A stretch of 33,662 bases of DNA from Gammaproteobacteria bacterium (GTDB taxonomy: Bacteria; Pseudomonadota; Gammaproteobacteria; Pseudomonadales; Azotimanducaceae). Shown here piece by piece: positions 1 through 7,131 of the stretch; the first letter of the stretch is position 1; every line of letters begins with the position of its first letter. The notes below the pieces were generated by a model. The model was given only the letters and a program-made list of their open reading frames with translations, was not told the origin of the DNA and searched no databases. The stretch spans positions 1 through 33,662 of the forward strand of contig JAFIFL010000013.1 of NCBI GenBank assembly GCA_020832055.1, read 5' to 3'. A program made the translations under genes and the position numbers.

Positions 1-396
1 GTCTCCGCGGAGAGATCCGGGGGCCTCGAGGGACAGCGATGCGGCTTGATCGCCCCCCGTCTGCCAGCGATTCCAATCATGGCCCAGAGCGTGACGAGAA
101 CCGCTGAACAATACCCCCGCTGCTCCCGACACGAGCCAAGCCATGTCCTGGGGCTGGCCCTGCGCCGGGTGGTCATCGACTGGGGAGCCTGCTAACGGCT
201 GCGGACCCTGGCTTCGGCGGCGCAATTGGCATTGCTGACGACTTGCTCCTGCGCATGGGTTCAGATCCTGTGAATGGAGCCTATCGGCACCGCTATCACA
301 GCCGATGACCCGGCTACGGGATCCGGTTTGTTCAGGCTGCCGGGCAATGCATTACCTCCGACGTCATTGCACGGGGTCCCGCTCAGGATCAGCGTA

Positions 397-422
397 GCCC
401 CTTCGCAGACTCCCAAAGGGGC
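397..422. other. Hairpin upstream of the LLM oxidoreductase
   Basis: Seen directly: GCCCCTT (397-403) pairs perfectly with AAGGGGC (416-422) across a 12-nt loop. No T-run follows on either strand, so it is not a standard intrinsic terminator. It lies 98 nt before the next start codon and could fold in that gene's leader. Confidence 0.4.
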
Positions 423-435
423 ATGCCATGAATGA

Positions 436-460
436 TCGACGAGTCAGGGAATTGTAGACG
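436..460 (+). repeat. Imperfect direct repeat, left copy
   Basis: The blocks TCGACG, TCAGGG and GGAATTGTAG occur here in order and again at 1393-1424, where about six extra bases (CTGCAG-like) separate the second and third blocks. The two copies flank the LLM oxidoreductase gene in the same orientation. The identity of the element is unknown. Confidence 0.4.
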
Positions 461-519
461 TCGGCCGACCGCTGGGGCCACAGCGCTAAGCTTCTCAACG
501 GGATGACGGAGGCACCGCA

Positions 520-1365
520 ATGAAGCTCGGGGCCATGATCTTTGCCACGGACCAGACCATCGCCATCCCAAAGCTGGCGGTCGCCCTCGAAGAGCGCGGC
601 TTCGAATCGCTCTGGATTCCTGAGAAGACGCATCTCCCGGCGAGCAGGCTTACGCCCTGGCCCGGAGGTGACCTGCCCGAGTGGTACAAGCGAACAGCCG
701 ATCCGTTTCTGGTGCTCGCTGCTGCTGCCAGCGTCACCACCACGCTTCGCCTCGGCACTGGAGTGGCCATGGTCCCGGTTCGCGATGCCGTCATCTGCGC
801 CAAAGAAGTCGCCACCCTGGACTGGCTTTCCGGGGGGCGCTTCGAATTCGGTGTCGGCTACGGCTGGAATGCCGAGGAATTCGCCACCCATGGCGTCGAC
901 ATCGCCGACGCCGGGGCCATCATGGCTGAGAAAATTCAGCTCATGGAAGCGCTGTGGCGCGATGACATCGGCAGCTTCAGCGGGCAGTTCGTCAGCGTAG
1001 AGCCGAGCTGGTCGTGGCCCAAACCGGTCCAGAAACCGCGCCCGCCCATCCACCTCGGCGCCCGCGCATCAGCTCAGGCCTTTGCTGACATGGCCAGCTA
1101 CGCCGACGGCTGGATTCCCATCGAAGGTTACGGTGAGATCCTCGGTCAGTTGCCGCGTCTGCTGGCAGCCTTCGAATCAGCGGGACGCGACCCTGCAGAA
1201 GCCAAGGTGAGCGTCTACGCCGCCAGCGGCGATCCCGAACGTCTCGATCAGTATGTCGAGGCCGGCATCGATCGGGTCATCCTCGCGCTGCCACCGATCG
1301 AAGAAGCCGACGTAATGCAGGCCCTCGACACGCATGCCATTGCCCTGAACCATCACCTCCAGTGA
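520..1365 (+). CDS. LLM class (luciferase-like) flavin-dependent oxidoreductase
   Basis: The 281-residue product is a complete luciferase-like monooxygenase-fold protein, of the subgroup usually annotated as F420-dependent LLM oxidoreductases (TIGR03619-like). It starts with the typical MKLGAMIF strand and continues with an ESLWIPEKTHLP segment, a TLRLGTGV strand, the LAFRG-like region here read as LDWLSGGRFEFGVGYGWNAEEF (residues about 104-125, shown in parts), and the PPIHLGARASAQAF segment near residue 175. Such enzymes use FMN or F420 to oxidise or reduce small organic substrates. The cofactor cannot be fixed from sequence, and F420 is uncommon in gammaproteobacteria, so FMN is equally possible. 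The ATG is chosen because GGAGG precedes it by about eight bases. It stands alone: the next gene is convergent. The substrate is unknown. Confidence 0.9.
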   Translation: MKLGAMIFATDQTIAIPKLAVALEERGFESLWIPEKTHLPASRLTPWPGGDLPEWYKRTADPFLVLAAAASVTTTLRLGTGVAMVPVRDAVICAKEVATLDWLSGGRFEFGVGYGWNAEEFATHGVDIADAGAIMAEKIQLMEALWRDDIGSFSGQFVSVEPSWSWPKPVQKPRPPIHLGARASAQAFADMASYADGWIPIEGYGEILGQLPRLLAAFESAGRDPAEAKVSVYAASGDPERLDQYVEAGIDRVILALPPIEEADVMQALDTHAIALNHHLQ

Positions 1366-1392
1366 GCGCACCATGAAGACCCAGAGACTGGC

Positions 1393-1424
1393 TCGACGCT
1401 TCAGGGCTGCAGGAATTGTAGGCG
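1393..1424 (+). repeat. Imperfect direct repeat, right copy
   Basis: Second copy of the TCGACG / TCAGGG / GGAATTGTAG block series seen at 436-460, with a short insertion between the second and third blocks. It lies in the convergent gap after the oxidoreductase gene. Confidence 0.4.
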
Positions 1425-1512
1425 AATAGACTGCGGTCAGCTCTCGCATCCACGCCGACGGACTTGCAGAACACGCTTGCATGAGCCATTGAGTCAACAC
1501 GCTCTATGGGCA

Positions 1513-2175
1513 TCAGGCCATGCGCCCACGCAAAGCCAAATAAGGACCGAGCAGGCCGAGCAACATTGCCGAAGCATACCCAAGCTCGTCCGGCCCATAG
1601 CGGTAGGTCATCAGCAGCAGCCCATCGTCGCCCGCCGCGTTCGGCCAGCGGATATCGATCGTCAGCGCCGAACCGATGGCGATGACCAGCAGCGTCCCGA
1701 ACACAGGCCAGGCAATCGGCGCATGGCGCAATGCTGCAGTGAGCAGGACGACCATGGCAATGAGCACAGGCAGACCGTAGTTCGCCACTCCAAAGAGGGT
1801 ACCGATCCAGGTCCGAGCCATGGCAGGCAGTTCGACTCCGCTGCCAACTGCGAGACCTGTCAGCAACAGGACAGCCAGCACACACCCGGCGAGCAGCGCT
1901 GCCGGAGCGAGCCCGTACACCACCCATGGCCAGCGGGATGCCGGAGAGCGCAACTCCTGTCGCTCGAGCACGGCGGCAAGGATGGCCTCCTCATCGCCGA
2001 GTTCACAGCGCGCCAGCAAGTCAGCCTCCCAGGGGGAATGACCCGCTCGCAAGGCGGCATCACGCAGATCGGCGTGGTGATCCGCGAGTTCACGCAGCAT
2101 CCGCGATACGCGCCGCGGTGCAACGCCTGCACGCAGCAGTTCCACCCGCAATCGACGCCAGTCAGACCGATCCAT
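1513..2175 (-). CDS. Membrane protein encoded with PadR regulator
   Basis: The 220-residue product starts at the ATG giving MDRSDWRRL, because the 14-base overlap with the upstream padR-like frame (2162-2175) indicates translational coupling and the longer upstream extension lies inside padR. Residues 1 to about 75 are a charged, helical soluble segment with an ELADHHADLRDAAL stretch. This resembles the helical N-terminal segment (HAAS/permease-prefix type) common on membrane proteins beside PadR regulators. The rest forms about four to five hydrophobic helices. It is last in a three-gene minus-strand operon (secreted protein, PadR regulator, this protein). By analogy it may sense or bring about an envelope response controlled by the PadR protein. 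No catalytic motif is visible and the function is unknown. Confidence 0.75.
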   Translation of the reverse strand: MDRSDWRRLRVELLRAGVAPRRVSRMLRELADHHADLRDAALRAGHSPWEADLLARCELGDEEAILAAVLERQELRSPASRWPWVVYGLAPAALLAGCVLAVLLLTGLAVGSGVELPAMARTWIGTLFGVANYGLPVLIAMVVLLTAALRHAPIAWPVFGTLLVIAIGSALTIDIRWPNAAGDDGLLLMTYRYGPDELGYASAMLLGLLGPYLALRGRMA

Positions 2176-2506
2176 GAGTCGGATTCTCCAGCACGCTGTG
2201 TACCCCTTCCTGTACCCGCTCCCACTCGCCGATGAGAGCATCAAGGCGCTTCTGCCCCTTGGCACTCAGGCGATAGTAAACCCGATTGCGCCCTTCCACC
2301 TTGCGCTCCTTCGCCGTGAGGATGCCCTTGGCTTCCATGGCGTGCAGGAGTGGGTAGACCACGCCTTCCGCCAGGACGATGGCATCCCGGGATGCCAGCC
2401 TGATCGCCCGGACGATCTCATAGCCGTACATCTCCCGCTCGGCCAGCAACCGCAGTACCAGCAGCTCCGGCACGCCCGTCATGAAGGGCGGGTTGGGCTT
2501 CTTCAT
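2162..2506 (-). CDS. PadR family transcriptional regulator
   Basis: This 114-residue protein is a complete short (subfamily s2 size) PadR winged-helix regulator. The N-terminus has the family pattern LLVLRLLAEREMYGYEI (residues 15-31), followed by a recognition-helix region and the wing, EGVVYPLLHAMEAKGIL then RNRVYYRLSAKGQKRL (residues about 74-89). PadR proteins bind palindromes as dimers and often repress their own operon until a ligand binds. The gene lies 20 bases downstream of a small secreted-protein gene and overlaps the following membrane-protein gene by 14 bases. The palindrome at 2888-2904, over the probable operon promoter, is the natural candidate operator. The ligand is unknown. 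Family assignment is firm. Confidence 0.93.
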   Translation of the reverse strand: MKKPNPPFMTGVPELLVLRLLAEREMYGYEIVRAIRLASRDAIVLAEGVVYPLLHAMEAKGILTAKERKVEGRNRVYYRLSAKGQKRLDALIGEWERVQEGVHSVLENPTHGSV

Positions 2507-2526
2507 CCAGCTTCGCTCCTTTGGAT

Positions 2527-2829
2527 TCAGGCCTCGCCGGCAGGCACACCAAGTGCGCTCTGAACGCAGCGGACGAACTCGGCCGCCTCGGCAGGAACAG
2601 CTTCCGGGCGCTCTCCGGTTCGCTCATCCGTGAGGGACACCGACATGCCCCCTGCCAGCTCTTCGCCGCGGCGATCCCACTCCATGTTCATCTCGATCGA
2701 GTAGTGGGAGCCGTCCGGCAGCAGCTCGCCGCAGGCGATGATGGGCGTATCAGAAGTCTCTGCATGGGCAAGCGTCGAGATCACTGCACTTGCGACGAGT
2801 ATCGCCAAGCTATTGCTGATCCTGGTCAT
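2527..2829 (-). CDS. Small secreted protein, function unknown
   Basis: A 100-residue protein with a clear Sec signal peptide: short positive start (MTRISN), hydrophobic core (SLAILVASAVISTL) and an A-H-A type cleavage site near residue 23. The mature part of about 77 residues is acidic with two cysteines (C33 and C68) that could form a disulphide in the periplasm. I recognise no domain. It is the first gene of the PadR operon, with a GGAG ribosome-binding site about eight bases before the ATG and a 58-base leader from the predicted start of transcription. Being first in a PadR-controlled operon suggests an envelope stress or export-related role, but that is inference only. Confidence 0.75.
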   Translation of the reverse strand: MTRISNSLAILVASAVISTLAHAETSDTPIIACGELLPDGSHYSIEMNMEWDRRGEELAGGMSVSLTDERTGERPEAVPAEAAEFVRCVQSALGVPAGEA

Positions 2830-2887
2830 GATCCAGCTCCGTCAATTTTGGTCAATCGGAACGGGTTGAGTTCGATACATACAGCCA

Positions 2888-2904
2888 ATAGGTATAATAC
2901 CTAT
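2888..2904. promoter_or_regulatory. Probable PadR operator, nested palindrome
   Basis: ATAGGTAT and ATACCTAT form a perfect 17-bp inverted repeat around a single central base (2896). A second pair, TACATA (2876-2881) and TATGTA (2911-2916), is centred on exactly the same base. AT-rich palindromes over promoters are typical PadR targets, and the PadR gene is in the operon immediately downstream on the minus strand. Direct evidence for binding is lacking. Confidence 0.65.
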
Positions 2905-2921
2905 ATCCAATATGTACGCAA
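2894..2921 (-). promoter_or_regulatory. Predicted sigma-70 promoter of the PadR operon
   Basis: On the minus strand TTGCGT (2921-2916) is followed after 16 bases by TATTAT (2899-2894), five of six matches to the -10 consensus but only three of six to the -35. Transcription would start near 2887, 58 bases before the ATG at 2829. The -10 hexamer lies inside the palindrome, so a bound repressor would block it. Confidence 0.45.
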
Positions 2922-2998
2922 GCCACCATCCGCATGCGGCGCCGATCGCGTGGCGCGCTGCCGAAGCCGAAATCATTGCTTTCGTCGGAAGTCATCGA

Positions 2999-3039
2999 GA
3001 TCGGCGCATTTCGCTGTGCGAAATAGCGCTCTCCCACAG
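2999..3039 (-). repeat. REP-like palindromic repeat, copy A
   Basis: Read on the minus strand this is a CTGTGGGAGAGCGCT head followed by a stem (ATTTCGC / GCGAAAT) and CGCCGATC tail. It matches copy B at 6955-6994 at all but one of 40 positions; the difference lies in the loop (CAC for CGC). It sits alone, not in a pair. Confidence 0.7.
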
Positions 3040-3068
3040 CGCGGCAGCACCGCCCGGCAAGAAGCCAG

Positions 3069-3308
3069 TCAGAAAGCGCGTCCGCCCGGGCAGACCGAGC
3101 CCCGTTTCCAGCCAGGCACGTGGGTCGCACTGGCATTCGGATTGCCGCCGCGGGAAGTCTGCTCGACCTCACGAATGCGGAAGCCCCGCAGTTCGCTCTC
3201 GATCAGTTCCGGCGTTCGCAGCCATCAGACCGCCGCGAGATGCTCGGGGCCCATGCTCAACGGGCTCGAAAGCTCGAAACCGGCGTCGGCCAGGCGGGAA
3301 GTGTTCAA
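3069..3308 (-). pseudogene. Possible decayed reading frame
   Basis: One minus-strand frame reads about 80 codons of plausible protein (segments such as RLADAGFELSSPLSMGPEHL and TPELIESELRGFRIREVEQT) with a single internal TGA at 3225-3227. Codon third positions are GC-rich like the neighbouring genes and composition is balanced, unlike the shadow frames around it. No start codon with a ribosome-binding site and no known domain were recognised. It may be a gene fragment, or chance. Confidence 0.25.
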
Positions 3309-3557
3309 CCCCGTCGGGGTCGGACTCGCGCAGAATGACTTGCAAGGCCATGCTCCCTTCAACGGATCGCCCGGCGGATCGCCGGCACCGGGTCGAAGGT
3401 CAACTGTACCGCAGCGACGAATCGAGGGCCGAAGGACCTGTACCGATCCTGCCCGCGCCGCAGCACATGGCAACGCTGCGCCTGCCAGCACCCGCGCGCC
3501 AATGGTAGGCTTCGGCCTCGCTGCACTTGAGCTGCACCTGGAGAGGGGATCCTGCAC

Positions 3558-6500
3558 TTGAAACCGATCAAGAGACTGCTGGTCGCAAATCGCGGCGAAA
3601 TCGCCGTCCGTCTGCTGCGCGCAGGGGCCGAGGCGGGCATGGAAACCGTGGCCCTTCATGCCGAAGACGATGCGCGTTCCCTGCACGTCCGCAAGGCCGA
3701 TCGCGCCGTTGCGCTTGCGGGCAAGGGCGCGAGGGCCTACCTCGACGTCGACGCGATCATCAGTATCGCCCTCGACACCGGAAGCGACGCCCTGCATCCA
3801 GGCTACGGCTTTCTGTCCGAGAATCCGGAGCTGGCGCGGCGCTGCGAAACTGCCGGTATCGCCTTCGTAGGCCCCGACGCCGCCATGCTGGAATTGTTCG
3901 GTGACAAGATCCGCGCCCGCGCCCTGGCCCAGGAGCACGACGTGCCCCTGCTCGAAGGGACCGGAGGCCGCACCACGCTGGATCAGGCACGCGCCTTCTT
4001 AGCTGATCTCGCCGGTGCGCCGATGATGATCAAGGCCGTCGCCGGTGGCGGTGGCCGCGGCATGCGACCGGTACACACTGCAGATGAGCTCGACCCGGCC
4101 TTCGGACGCTGTGCGTCGGAGGCCGAAGCCGCCTTCGGCAACGGTGCGCTCTATGTGGAACGCTATCTCGGGCAGGCCCGCCACATCGAAGTGCAGATCA
4201 TCGGCGACGGCCGGGGGGGCGTGACCCACCTCCACGAGCGGGAATGCACCCTGCAGCGCCGCCACCAGAAACTCATCGAACTGGCGCCGAGCCCGAGCCT
4301 GACTCCCGGGCTGCGCCAACGGATCATCGATGCTGCGCTGCGCATGGCCCGGGCAGCGAATTACCGCAGTCTCGGCACCTTCGAGTTCCTGCTCGATGCC
4401 GACGGCGAAACCTTCGCGTTCATGGAAGCGAATCCGCGGCTGCAGGTGGAGCACACGGTCACCGAAGCAGTCACGGGCATCGATCTGGTACGCACCCAGC
4501 TGGCCATTGCGGCAGGAGCCTCCCTGGCCGATCTCAGCCTGGAAGGCGAGCCTCGTCCAACACGTGGGTTCGCCGTACAGGTGCGAATCAATACCGAGCA
4601 GATGCGCGCCGACGGCAGCACCCTGCCCAAGGGCGGCACGCTGACCGCCTTCGATCCACCCACGGGACCAGGGTTGCGCACGGACACCTACGGCTACGCC
4701 GGGTACACCACTTCTCCAAACTTCGATTCTCTGCTCGCCAAAGTGATCGCCCACGCGCCGGACGGCGATCACGCCGATGCCATGCGTCGGGCCGCACGGG
4801 CGCTGGCGGAGTTCCGCATCGAGGGCATCCCCACCAACACCGCCCTGATGCAGGCCCTGCTCAGTCATCCGGAAGTCCTGGCCAATCGCATCCATACCCG
4901 CTTCGTGGAGGAGCACGCGGCGGACCTCGTAGCCAGCGCCGAGACCATGCCGCGCCTGTGGTTCGAGATCGAGAGTCCCGCCGCGTCGACCAGGCGCGGC
5001 GCCGGCGCCCAGGTGGACCGCTCCGATCCCCTCGCCGTGCTGTCCTACGGCAAGGCTGCCACCGACATGGTCGACAGCGTCAGTGCCGATGCGCCATCGG
5101 GCACCACCCCCGTCAACGCGCCCATGCAGGGGACGGTGCTCACGCTCAGCGTCGCCGAGGGCGATGCCGTCGCCGCCGGCAATGAACTGCTGATCCTCGA
5201 CGCCATGAAAATGGAACATCTGGTCACGGCCCCGGTCAGCGGCATCGTCCGCGCCATAGCAGTCGCGTCAGGAGAGACCATCGTCGAAGGCACGCCGCTG
5301 CTGTTCATCGAGGAGGCGGACGTGGATGCGGCCCTGACCGATGCTGCCGCCGAGTTCGATCTGGAACTCATTCGTCCCGATCTGGCCGAGGTCCTCGAAC
5401 GCCATGACATCGGCATGGACCACCGCCGTCCGGAATCGGTGGCCCGGCGCCGCAAGACCGGCCAGCGCACCACCCGGGAGAATCTCGAAGACCTGGTCGA
5501 TGCGGGCAGCTTCGTCGAATACGGACCGCTGGTGATCGCGGCCCAGCGCCGTCGTCGCAAGGTGGAGGACCTGATTGCGCGCACTCCCGCCGACGGCATG
5601 GTGGCGGGCATCGGCCGCATCAACGGCCGTGACTTCAGCCCGGAGCGTGCCCAGTGCGCTGTGATGTCCTACGACTACACGGTGCTGGCCGGCACCCAGG
5701 GCACCATGAATCACCTGAAGAAAGACCGGTTGATCGAGATCGCCGAGCGCTCGCGGCTGCCGGTGGTGTTCTTCACCGAGGGCGGCGGTGGCCGGCCCGG
5801 TGACACCGACGGCACCGGCGTCGCCGGCCTCGACTGTCTGGCGTTCTGGTACTTCGGTCGCCTCTCCGGGCAGGTGCCCATCGTCGGCATCACCTCCGGC
5901 TACTGCTTCGCCGGCAACGCGGCGCTGCTCGGGACCTGCGACGTGGTGATCGCCACCGAAGGATCGAACATCGGCATGGGTGGTCCCGCCATGATCGAAG
6001 GCGGTGGACTCGGGGTCTATCGTCCGGAAGAGGTGGGACCGCTGGCCCATCAACGCGCCAACGGCGTGGTGGATCTGGCCGTGAAGGACGAGGCCGAAGC
6101 CGTGGCCGTGGCCAAGCAGTACCTGTCCTATTTCCAGGGGCCCATCGCCGACTGGGACTGCGCCGACCAGCGCATCCTGCGCCACTTGATTCCGGAGAAC
6201 CGGTTGCGGGTCTACGACATGCGCCGGGTGCTCCATACCCTGGCCGATACCGACTCGGTCCTGGAACTGCGCAAGGACTGGGGCTTCGGAATGATCACCG
6301 CCTTCGCCCGTATCGAGGGCCGGCCGGTGGGCATCATCGCCAACAACCCCAGCCATCTCTCCGGCGCGCTGGACGTGGAGGCCTGCGACAAGGGCGCGCG
6401 ATTCCTGGCCCTCTGTGATGCCTACAACATTCCGGTGGTGAGCCTGTGCGACACCCCAGGCTTCATGGTGGGGCCGGAAGTGGAGAAGCAGGGTCTGGTG

Positions 6501-6929
6501 CGTCACGCCGGACGCATGTTCGTCACCGCCGGCAGTCTCACCGTGCCCTTCATGGCCTTCGTCGTCCGCAAGGGCTACGGCCTCGGCGCCCAGGCCATGA
6601 CCGGCGGCAGCTTCCGGGCGCCGATGTACACGTTGGGCTGGCCCACCAGCGAATTCGGCGGCATGGGGCTCGAAGGGGCCGTCAAACTCGGCTATCGCAA
6701 GGAACTCGAAGCCATCGAGGATCCCGAGGAGCGGCGTGCGAGTTATCAGGAAATGGTCGACCGCATGTATCAGCGCGGCAAGGGCGTGAACATGGCCTCC
6801 CACTTCGAGATCGACGACGTCATCGACCCTGCCGAAACTCGGCGCTGGATCATCAGCGGCCTGGACAGCAATCCCCTGCCCCACTGGCGCGACATTCCGC
6901 CGAAGCGCCCGTGTGTGGATACGTGGTAA
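3558..6929 (+). CDS. Single-chain acyl-CoA carboxylase (biotin carboxylase, carrier and carboxyltransferase)
   Basis: This 1123-residue enzyme should carboxylate an acyl-CoA using ATP and bicarbonate. Biotin carboxylase occupies residues 1 to about 450: HPGYGFLSEN (80-89), the ATP-grasp glycine loop GGGGRGM (163-169) and EANPRLQVEH (290-299). A biotin carrier domain spans about 515-590 with the biotinylated lysine K551 in AMKM. The carboxyltransferase covers about 605 to the end, with MGGPAMIEGGG near 806 and GLGAQAMTGG near 1007. Fusion and size resemble the single-chain long-chain acyl-CoA carboxylases; databases also call such proteins fused acetyl/propionyl-CoA carboxylases. The substrate could be acetyl-, propionyl- or longer acyl-CoA. 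The start is TTG, supported by GGAGAGGGG upstream and the MKPIKRLLVANRGEIA beginning. All motifs needed for activity are intact. Confidence 0.93.
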   Translation: MKPIKRLLVANRGEIAVRLLRAGAEAGMETVALHAEDDARSLHVRKADRAVALAGKGARAYLDVDAIISIALDTGSDALHPGYGFLSENPELARRCETAGIAFVGPDAAMLELFGDKIRARALAQEHDVPLLEGTGGRTTLDQARAFLADLAGAPMMIKAVAGGGGRGMRPVHTADELDPAFGRCASEAEAAFGNGALYVERYLGQARHIEVQIIGDGRGGVTHLHERECTLQRRHQKLIELAPSPSLTPGLRQRIIDAALRMARAANYRSLGTFEFLLDADGETFAFMEANPRLQVEHTVTEAVTGIDLVRTQLAIAAGASLADLSLEGEPRPTRGFAVQVRINTEQMRADGSTLPKGGTLTAFDPPTGPGLRTDTYGYAGYTTSPNFDSLLAKVIAHAPDGDHADAMRRAARALAEFRIEGIPTNTALMQALLSHPEVLANRIHTRFVEEHAADLVASAETMPRLWFEIESPAASTRRGAGAQVDRSDPLAVLSYGKAATDMVDSVSADAPSGTTPVNAPMQGTVLTLSVAEGDAVAAGNELLILDAMKMEHLVTAPVSGIVRAIAVASGETIVEGTPLLFIEEADVDAALTDAAAEFDLELIRPDLAEVLERHDIGMDHRRPESVARRRKTGQRTTRENLEDLVDAGSFVEYGPLVIAAQRRRRKVEDLIARTPADGMVAGIGRINGRDFSPERAQCAVMSYDYTVLAGTQGTMNHLKKDRLIEIAERSRLPVVFFTEGGGGRPGDTDGTGVAGLDCLAFWYFGRLSGQVPIVGITSGYCFAGNAALLGTCDVVIATEGSNIGMGGPAMIEGGGLGVYRPEEVGPLAHQRANGVVDLAVKDEAEAVAVAKQYLSYFQGPIADWDCADQRILRHLIPENRLRVYDMRRVLHTLADTDSVLELRKDWGFGMITAFARIEGRPVGIIANNPSHLSGALDVEACDKGARFLALCDAYNIPVVSLCDTPGFMVGPEVEKQGLVRHAGRMFVTAGSLTVPFMAFVVRKGYGLGAQAMTGGSFRAPMYTLGWPTSEFGGMGLEGAVKLGYRKELEAIEDPEERRASYQEMVDRMYQRGKGVNMASHFEIDDVIDPAETRRWIISGLDSNPLPHWRDIPPKRPCVDTW

Positions 6930-6955
6930 CCCGCGAGCAAAGCTCGCGGGTTACC
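6925..6955. terminator. 14-bp perfect hairpin overlapping the carboxylase stop codon
   Basis: GGTAACCCGCGAGC (6925-6938) pairs perfectly with its complement at 6942-6955 over an AAA loop. The TAA stop of the carboxylase (6927-6929) lies in the left arm. There is no T-run, so it may act as an RNA-stabilising or weak termination structure, or be part of the adjoining REP element. Confidence 0.55.
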
Positions 6956-7084
6956 TGTGGGAGAGCGCTATTTCGCGCAGCGAAATGCGCCGATTGCGAG
7001 ATCTCGTGCGAGGGCAACCACTTCAGCCTTGGCGGAGCGCTTCGAGATCGGCCCATTCGCTGCGCGAATAGGGCTCTCCCACAG
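6955..7084. repeat. Inverted pair of REP-like repeats (REPIN/BIME-like)
   Basis: Copy B (6955-6994, plus orientation) and copy C (7046-7084, minus orientation) face each other across about 50 bases that include the palindrome CGAGATCTCG (6997-7006). Copy C differs from A and B by paired changes: GCGC...GCGC in the stem base becomes GCCC...GGGC, and one A/T pair is lost from the upper stem, so the fold is kept. This is the layout of enterobacterial and pseudomonad REP doublets. No RAYT transposase is in the window. Confidence 0.7.
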
Positions 7085-7131
7085 AAAGGGGGCAACGCCA
7101 AGTGTTTGCAGACGCATTTCGACGCGATCAC

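Larger units (their letters stand above)
1..519. other. Non-coding left flank, no gene recognised
   Basis: No open frame here has credible protein character on either strand. The stretch carries a perfect 7-bp hairpin (397-422), a segment at 436-460 that recurs beyond the next gene (see the repeat entry), and a GGAGG ribosome-binding site just before the ATG at 520. No clear sigma-70 promoter was found. It could hold the control region of the downstream oxidoreductase or the eroded end of an upstream gene cut off by the window edge. Confidence 0.5.
2919..3557. other. Intergenic region with REP copy and possible gene remnant
   Basis: About 640 bases between the divergent PadR operon and the carboxylase gene. 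It holds one REP-like hairpin (2999-3039) and a coding-like but interrupted frame on the minus strand (3069-3308). No intact gene is convincing: the open frames here are short, rich in Arg and Pro, and typical of high-GC shadows. The ribosome-binding site of the carboxylase, GGAGAGGGG, lies at its right end. Confidence 0.5.

Noticed and set aside
5268..6884. 538-codon open frame antisense to the carboxylase
   Set aside because: Its composition (His, Gly, Val, Ala rich) mirrors the codons of the real gene; no domain or ribosome-binding site. A high-GC shadow.
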